From contig CAXTVW010000152.1 in NCBI GenBank assembly GCA_964247675.1, positions 1-8,058 on the forward strand: a stretch of 8,058 nucleotides of DNA, given 5' to 3'. The stretch is from BOG-908 sp964247675 (GTDB lineage: Bacteria; Pseudomonadota; Alphaproteobacteria; Acetobacterales; Acetobacteraceae). How positions within the stretch are numbered: the first letter of the stretch is position 1; each line of letters begins with the position of its first letter. The translations under genes and the position numbers were made by a program. The notes below the pieces were generated by a model. The model had not been told where the DNA came from. It was given only the letters and a program-made list of their open reading frames with translations, and searched no databases. Shown here piece after piece: positions 5,134-8,058 of this stretch.

Positions 5134-6419
5134 TGCGTATCCTTTGCCTTGCCATGGCCGCGATGATCGGCCTGTCGCAGACCGCCCAGGCGTTCTGCGG
5201 CTTCTACGTCGCCACGTCCGACGAACCGCTCACCAACAAGGCGTCGCGCGTGGTCCTCGTCCACCAGGGCGGCCACACGCTGGTGACGATGGCCAGCGAC
5301 GTGCACGGCGATCCCAAGGAGTTCGCGCTGGTGATCCCGGTGCCGACGGTAATCCGGCGCGAGCAGGTGCGCATCGTGAAGCCCGAGACGGTGGAGCACC
5401 TGGCCGATTACACCAAGCCGCGCCTGGTGCAGTATTTCGATCCCGATCCGTGTCCGCCGCACTACCGCGGTGTGGTAGTGCCAGTTCCAGCGGCAGTGGC
5501 GTTCGCGCCTCAGATGATGGTGCGGAAAAGCGCTGTGCGCATCGAGGCCGCGTTCAGCGTCGAGGAATACGACATCAAGGTGCTGGCCGCCGCCGACAGC
5601 AACGGATTGATAGACTGGCTGAACCACAACGGCTACCGCATGCCGCAGGAAGCCGCCCCGGTGATCACCAGCTACCTGCGCCAGGGCATGCATTTCTTCG
5701 TCGCCAAGGTGAACCTCGCCCGCATGCAGAACAACACCAGCGGCTTCCTGCGCCCGATACGCGTGGCCTACGACACCGACAAGTTCATGTTGCCGATACG
5801 CCTGGGCACGGTGAACGCGGACGGCGCCCAGGACATGATCGTGCTCGCATTGACGCAGACCGGCCGCGTGGACGTCACCAACTACCGCACCGTGCGCATG
5901 CCGAACGACGCCCACATCCCCGAATACGTCGCCGACAAGTTCGGCGCGTTCTACGACAGCGTGTTCGACCGCCAGGTACAGGCCGCGGACCGTTCGGCGG
6001 TGTTCCTGGAATACGCCTGGCCGATCGCCAGTGGCATGGGGCTGTGCGACCCATGCTCGTCATCGCCGGTCAGCCAGGCGGAGATGGACGAACTCGGCGT
6101 CGCACCCAACACCGGCGGCGGCTTCGCCCCGCGCGGGTTCGTAACCCGCCTGCACGTGCGCTATGACCGCGCGCACTTCCCCGAGGACCTGCAATTCCAG
6201 GAAACGCCCGATACGCAGAACTTCCAGGCCCGCTTCGTCATCCAGGTCGCCTCCAAACGCCGCTCGATGAGCACCTGCGCGGCCGGCAACGTTTACCGGA
6301 AGGAACTGCACGAACGCTGGAAACAGGAGAACGCAACGCTGGCCGAGCTGACCGGGTGGAACCCCAAAGACATCCGCCACGACATGGTGGAGCATTGGGA
6401 GCGGACGAGGGAGAACTGA
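5133..6419 (+). CDS. Exported DUF2330-family protein
   Basis: This protein has 428 residues. The first 20 residues are a Sec signal peptide (MRILCLAMAAM..TAQA) with probable cleavage after AQA, before FCGFYVA; phenylalanine precedes Cys22, so it is not a lipobox. The mature part matches my recollection of the DUF2330 family: CGFYVATSDEPLTNKASRVV near the start, MASDVHGDPKEFALVIPVPT (53-72), and YFDPDPCPP (101-109). The function of this family is unknown to me. Mature cysteines are Cys22, Cys107, Cys305, Cys308 (in LCDPC) and Cys382, which could form disulfides or bind metal in the periplasm. The start is firm: the ATG overlaps the upstream stop as TGATG, with AGGAGG at 5123-5128 placed 4 nt before it. 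Such coupling suggests that the RnfD-like membrane protein and this exported protein work together. The reading frame is open for 420 nt upstream, but that extension is a shadow of the upstream gene. Confidence 0.88.
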   Translation: MRILCLAMAAMIGLSQTAQAFCGFYVATSDEPLTNKASRVVLVHQGGHTLVTMASDVHGDPKEFALVIPVPTVIRREQVRIVKPETVEHLADYTKPRLVQYFDPDPCPPHYRGVVVPVPAAVAFAPQMMVRKSAVRIEAAFSVEEYDIKVLAAADSNGLIDWLNHNGYRMPQEAAPVITSYLRQGMHFFVAKVNLARMQNNTSGFLRPIRVAYDTDKFMLPIRLGTVNADGAQDMIVLALTQTGRVDVTNYRTVRMPNDAHIPEYVADKFGAFYDSVFDRQVQAADRSAVFLEYAWPIASGMGLCDPCSSSPVSQAEMDELGVAPNTGGGFAPRGFVTRLHVRYDRAHFPEDLQFQETPDTQNFQARFVIQVASKRRSMSTCAAGNVYRKELHERWKQENATLAELTGWNPKDIRHDMVEHWERTREN

Positions 6420-6432
6420 AGAAAGCAAGGCA

Positions 6433-6470
6433 ACACTCTACCATCTGTTCCGTCGAACAGCCGGCAGTGT
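6433..6470. terminator. Possible bidirectional terminator between convergent genes
   Basis: ACACT (6433-6437) pairs with AGTGT (6466-6470), and inside it CTGTTC (6445-6450) pairs with GAACAG (6455-6460) around a CGTC loop. The structure lies in the 95-bp gap between the convergent DUF2330 and QorB-like genes, where a bidirectional terminator is expected. There is no clear T-tract on either side, so it is not a canonical intrinsic terminator. Confidence 0.35.
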
Positions 6471-6514
6471 GTTACAACGACCTTTTCCAAGCGCGGTAAG
6501 GTATATGATCCCCC

Positions 6515-7384
6515 TTACTGCAATGAGTTGGAATTGAGGAAAGAGGCAAGCACTTCGCGCATCGTTCGGGGTGGACGGCCAAGCAGTGCCTCAAGAGTCG
6601 TATCCGTTGCGGCAAAATCGCCGCGCCTGGCGGCGTGGTAAAAACCGAGCAGCATCTCAGCCATACGCGCGGGCACGCCCTGAGCGATTTTCGCCGCGCG
6701 CCATTCCTCGTCGGATATGATCACACGCTTGATCTCGCGCCCGGTCAGCTCGGACCCTATTGCAGCCAGATCCGCCATGGTCACCGCCTCCAGAGCAGTC
6801 AGCGGCGGCGTGATGCCGTGCAGCCGCCCGTCTTCAGCGAGTATGACAGCGTCTGCCTCTGCAAGGTCGGCCCGCGTGGTCCAGCTCACCGGCCCATCCT
6901 CGGGCGCACGGATTTCTCCCGCTATCAGATCATGCCCAATCATGTGCAACGCGCTCTCGGCATAGAAGCCGTGGCGCAGCGATGTGAACGCCCCGCCACC
7001 CTCGGCCAGAAACCCTTCCGTTGCGGCGTGATCGGGTGCAGGCGCAAACGGCGAATCCGCCCGTGCGCCCATGTGGCTGGTGTAGAGCACGCGTGCCCCA
7101 GTTTCACGGGCGGCGACGATGGCGGCGCGATGCATGCGAAGCGCCTCCTCACCAAGCTTGTTGACGGAAACAACGAGAACTTGTGCGGCGCCCGAGAACG
7201 CCGCAGTTAACGCGTCGGGCTTGTCGAAATCCCCCGCGCGAACGTCTACGCCCCGTTCAACAAGTGTCGTGGCCTCATCAAGATCACGCACGCTGGCGCC
7301 AATCCGACTAGCATCAAGACGAGCGAGTAACCCTTCGACAACAGCTCGCCCGAGTTGGCCGTTTGCTCCAGTAACGACAATCAT
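6515..7384 (-). CDS. NmrA/QorB-like NAD(P)-binding oxidoreductase
   Basis: This 289-residue cytoplasmic protein belongs to the atypical short-chain dehydrogenase family that includes E. coli QorB (YtfG), an NADPH:quinone oxidoreductase of about 286 residues. The Rossmann dinucleotide motif is at the extreme N-terminus: IVVTGANGQLGRAVVE, with TGANGQLG at 5-12. Other points of similarity to QorB are VLYTSHMGARADSPFAPAPDH, the SLRHGFYAES segment, the WTTRADLAEA stretch and the C-terminal LLGRPPRTMREVLASFLN. The classical YxxxK catalytic pair of SDRs is not expected in this group. A strong Shine-Dalgarno TAAGGAG (7390-7396, minus strand) lies 5 nt before the start. The gene is convergent with the DUF2330 gene and divergent from the DoxX-like gene. 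Substrate could be a quinone, but NmrA-type redox sensors look similar, so the reaction is inferred. Confidence 0.88.
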   Translation of the reverse strand: MIVVTGANGQLGRAVVEGLLARLDASRIGASVRDLDEATTLVERGVDVRAGDFDKPDALTAAFSGAAQVLVVSVNKLGEEALRMHRAAIVAARETGARVLYTSHMGARADSPFAPAPDHAATEGFLAEGGGAFTSLRHGFYAESALHMIGHDLIAGEIRAPEDGPVSWTTRADLAEADAVILAEDGRLHGITPPLTALEAVTMADLAAIGSELTGREIKRVIISDEEWRAAKIAQGVPARMAEMLLGFYHAARRGDFAATDTTLEALLGRPPRTMREVLASFLNSNSLQ

Positions 7385-7436
7385 GCGGTCTCCTTACTGG
7401 TGAATTGATCCGCCATTCCACAACCAACTATTCGGA

Positions 7437-7517
7437 CTGGAGCCAGCCTCACGCGTTGGCAGTCGTAGAACGTGTATCATGCCGGTCCCAGTCGCCGCGA
7501 CGTCCAGTCGGCTCCAG
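7437..7517. repeat. Separated inverted repeat in the divergent intergenic region
   Basis: CTGGAGCC (7437-7444) is the exact reverse complement of GGCTCCAG (7510-7517), 65 nt apart. Allowing one unpaired base, the match extends to GACTGGAGCC against GGCTCCAG flanked by CCAGTC (7504-7509). It lies in the 258-bp region (7385-7642) between the divergent QorB-like and DoxX-like genes, where a shared operator would be expected. No firm -35/-10 pair was found for either gene. An 8-bp match at this distance may be chance. Confidence 0.25.
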
Positions 7518-7642
7518 CGAACCCGGCCCCAAACCCACCGCACCCGCGTCCGGCCACGCACAATCAACGCAACCACCAGCCTATCGCACGCCACTACAAG
7601 AGCGCGCCACCGAACAGGACGCCTTTGCGTTCGCCTCCGGTT

Positions 7643-8058
7643 ATGGATAAAGGGCAGATGCGTAACATCTCACCGTCGCCGCAAACCAGGCGAGGCCCCG
7701 CTCTCGCGCGTATCACGATCGCACCGGTCTTTGTCGTCGTCGGCATCGTGCATCTGACGCGGCCGGGATTGTTCGCCCCGCTTATGCCCCCGATCGTGCC
7801 GCACCCGATCATCGCGATCGTGCTGACCGGTTGCGCCGAAATTGCCGGCGCCATCTTCCTGTTCGTACCGCGAACACGCGCGCTCGCGGGCATCATGCTT
7901 GCGCTCTACGCCGTGTGCGTGTTCCCGGTGAACATCAACCACGCAGTTCACGATCTCTCCACCGGAACCGGCCTTGGATGGGCGTATCACTACCCCCGTC
8001 TGTTCATCCAGCCGCTCATCTGCTGGTGGGCGCTCGTCGCCGGCGCGGTGCCATGGGC
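7643..8058 (+). CDS. DoxX-like integral membrane protein, 3' end beyond window
   Basis: From ATG 7643 the frame is open for 138 codons to the right edge with no stop. After a short basic N-terminus (residues 1-21) it shows four hydrophobic helices at about 22-38, 54-75, 81-97 and 118-136. This is the DoxX/YphA-type four-helix layout: early helix ending in GIVHLTRPGLFAPLMPP, second helix GCAEIAGAIFLFVPRTRA, third helix ALYAVCVFPVNINHAVHD, and fourth helix RLFIQPLICWWAL. The order and motifs fit small DoxX-family proteins of about 135-150 residues, so little is missing. Family members are often linked to thiosulfate or thiol/redox metabolism or stress, but most are uncharacterised. ATG 7658 is an alternative start and has AAAGGG 3 nt upstream; 7643 has no clear ribosome binding site. 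The gene is divergent from the QorB-like gene. Confidence 0.78.
   Translation, partial: MDKGQMRNISPSPQTRRGPALARITIAPVFVVVGIVHLTRPGLFAPLMPPIVPHPIIAIVLTGCAEIAGAIFLFVPRTRALAGIMLALYAVCVFPVNINHAVHDLSTGTGLGWAYHYPRLFIQPLICWWALVAGAVPW

Noticed and set aside
7405..7757. Plus-strand ORFs in the QorB-DoxX spacer (81 and 92 codons)
   Set aside because: They are proline/arginine/threonine-rich, lack a ribosome binding site and a recognisable domain, and the second overlaps the DoxX-like gene in another frame.

Overview
The window reads as a GC-rich chromosomal segment of an alphaproteobacterium. Two things point there: the groES product at the left edge is of the alphaproteobacterial type, and its upstream CIRCE operator has the TTAGCACTC-N9-GAGTGCCAG form. 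A dispersed AT-rich intergenic repeat resembles elements I associate from memory with Acetobacteraceae and some sphingomonads, so genus and family remain open.

Layout from left to right. (1) Positions 1-314, minus strand: groES, running off the left edge; the groESL operon presumably continues outside. The CIRCE operator lies at 394-420. (2) Positions 421-894: a gene-free spacer holding one inverted repeat (480-506) and copy 1 of the dispersed repeat (641-796). (3) Positions 895-4090, plus strand: a two-gene, overlapping operon made of a double-domain KaiC-like ATPase and a soluble hybrid histidine kinase with an N-terminal receiver-like domain that lacks the usual phosphoacceptor aspartate. 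No kaiA or kaiB is present. (4) Copy 2 of the repeat (4096-4234) lies directly downstream, so the KaiC/kinase pair is bracketed by direct repeats. (5) Positions 4324-6419, plus strand: a translationally coupled pair (TGATG overlap), an RnfD/NqrB-like polytopic membrane protein and an exported DUF2330-family protein. (6) Positions 6515-7384, minus strand: an NmrA/QorB-like NAD(P)-binding oxidoreductase, convergent with (5). (7) Positions 7643-8058, plus strand: a DoxX-like four-helix membrane protein, divergent from (6) and cut by the right edge.

How the parts may work together. The KaiC-like ATPase and the hybrid kinase most likely form one signalling module, the ATPase state modulating the kinase; the output is not visible here because no DNA-binding regulator is encoded nearby. 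The RnfD-like and DUF2330 proteins look like a membrane/periplasm pair of unknown function. QorB-like and DoxX-like genes are both often linked to quinone or redox stress, which makes the divergent pair at the right edge plausible as a stress-response unit. I see no tRNA, rRNA, CRISPR array, transposase or phage gene.
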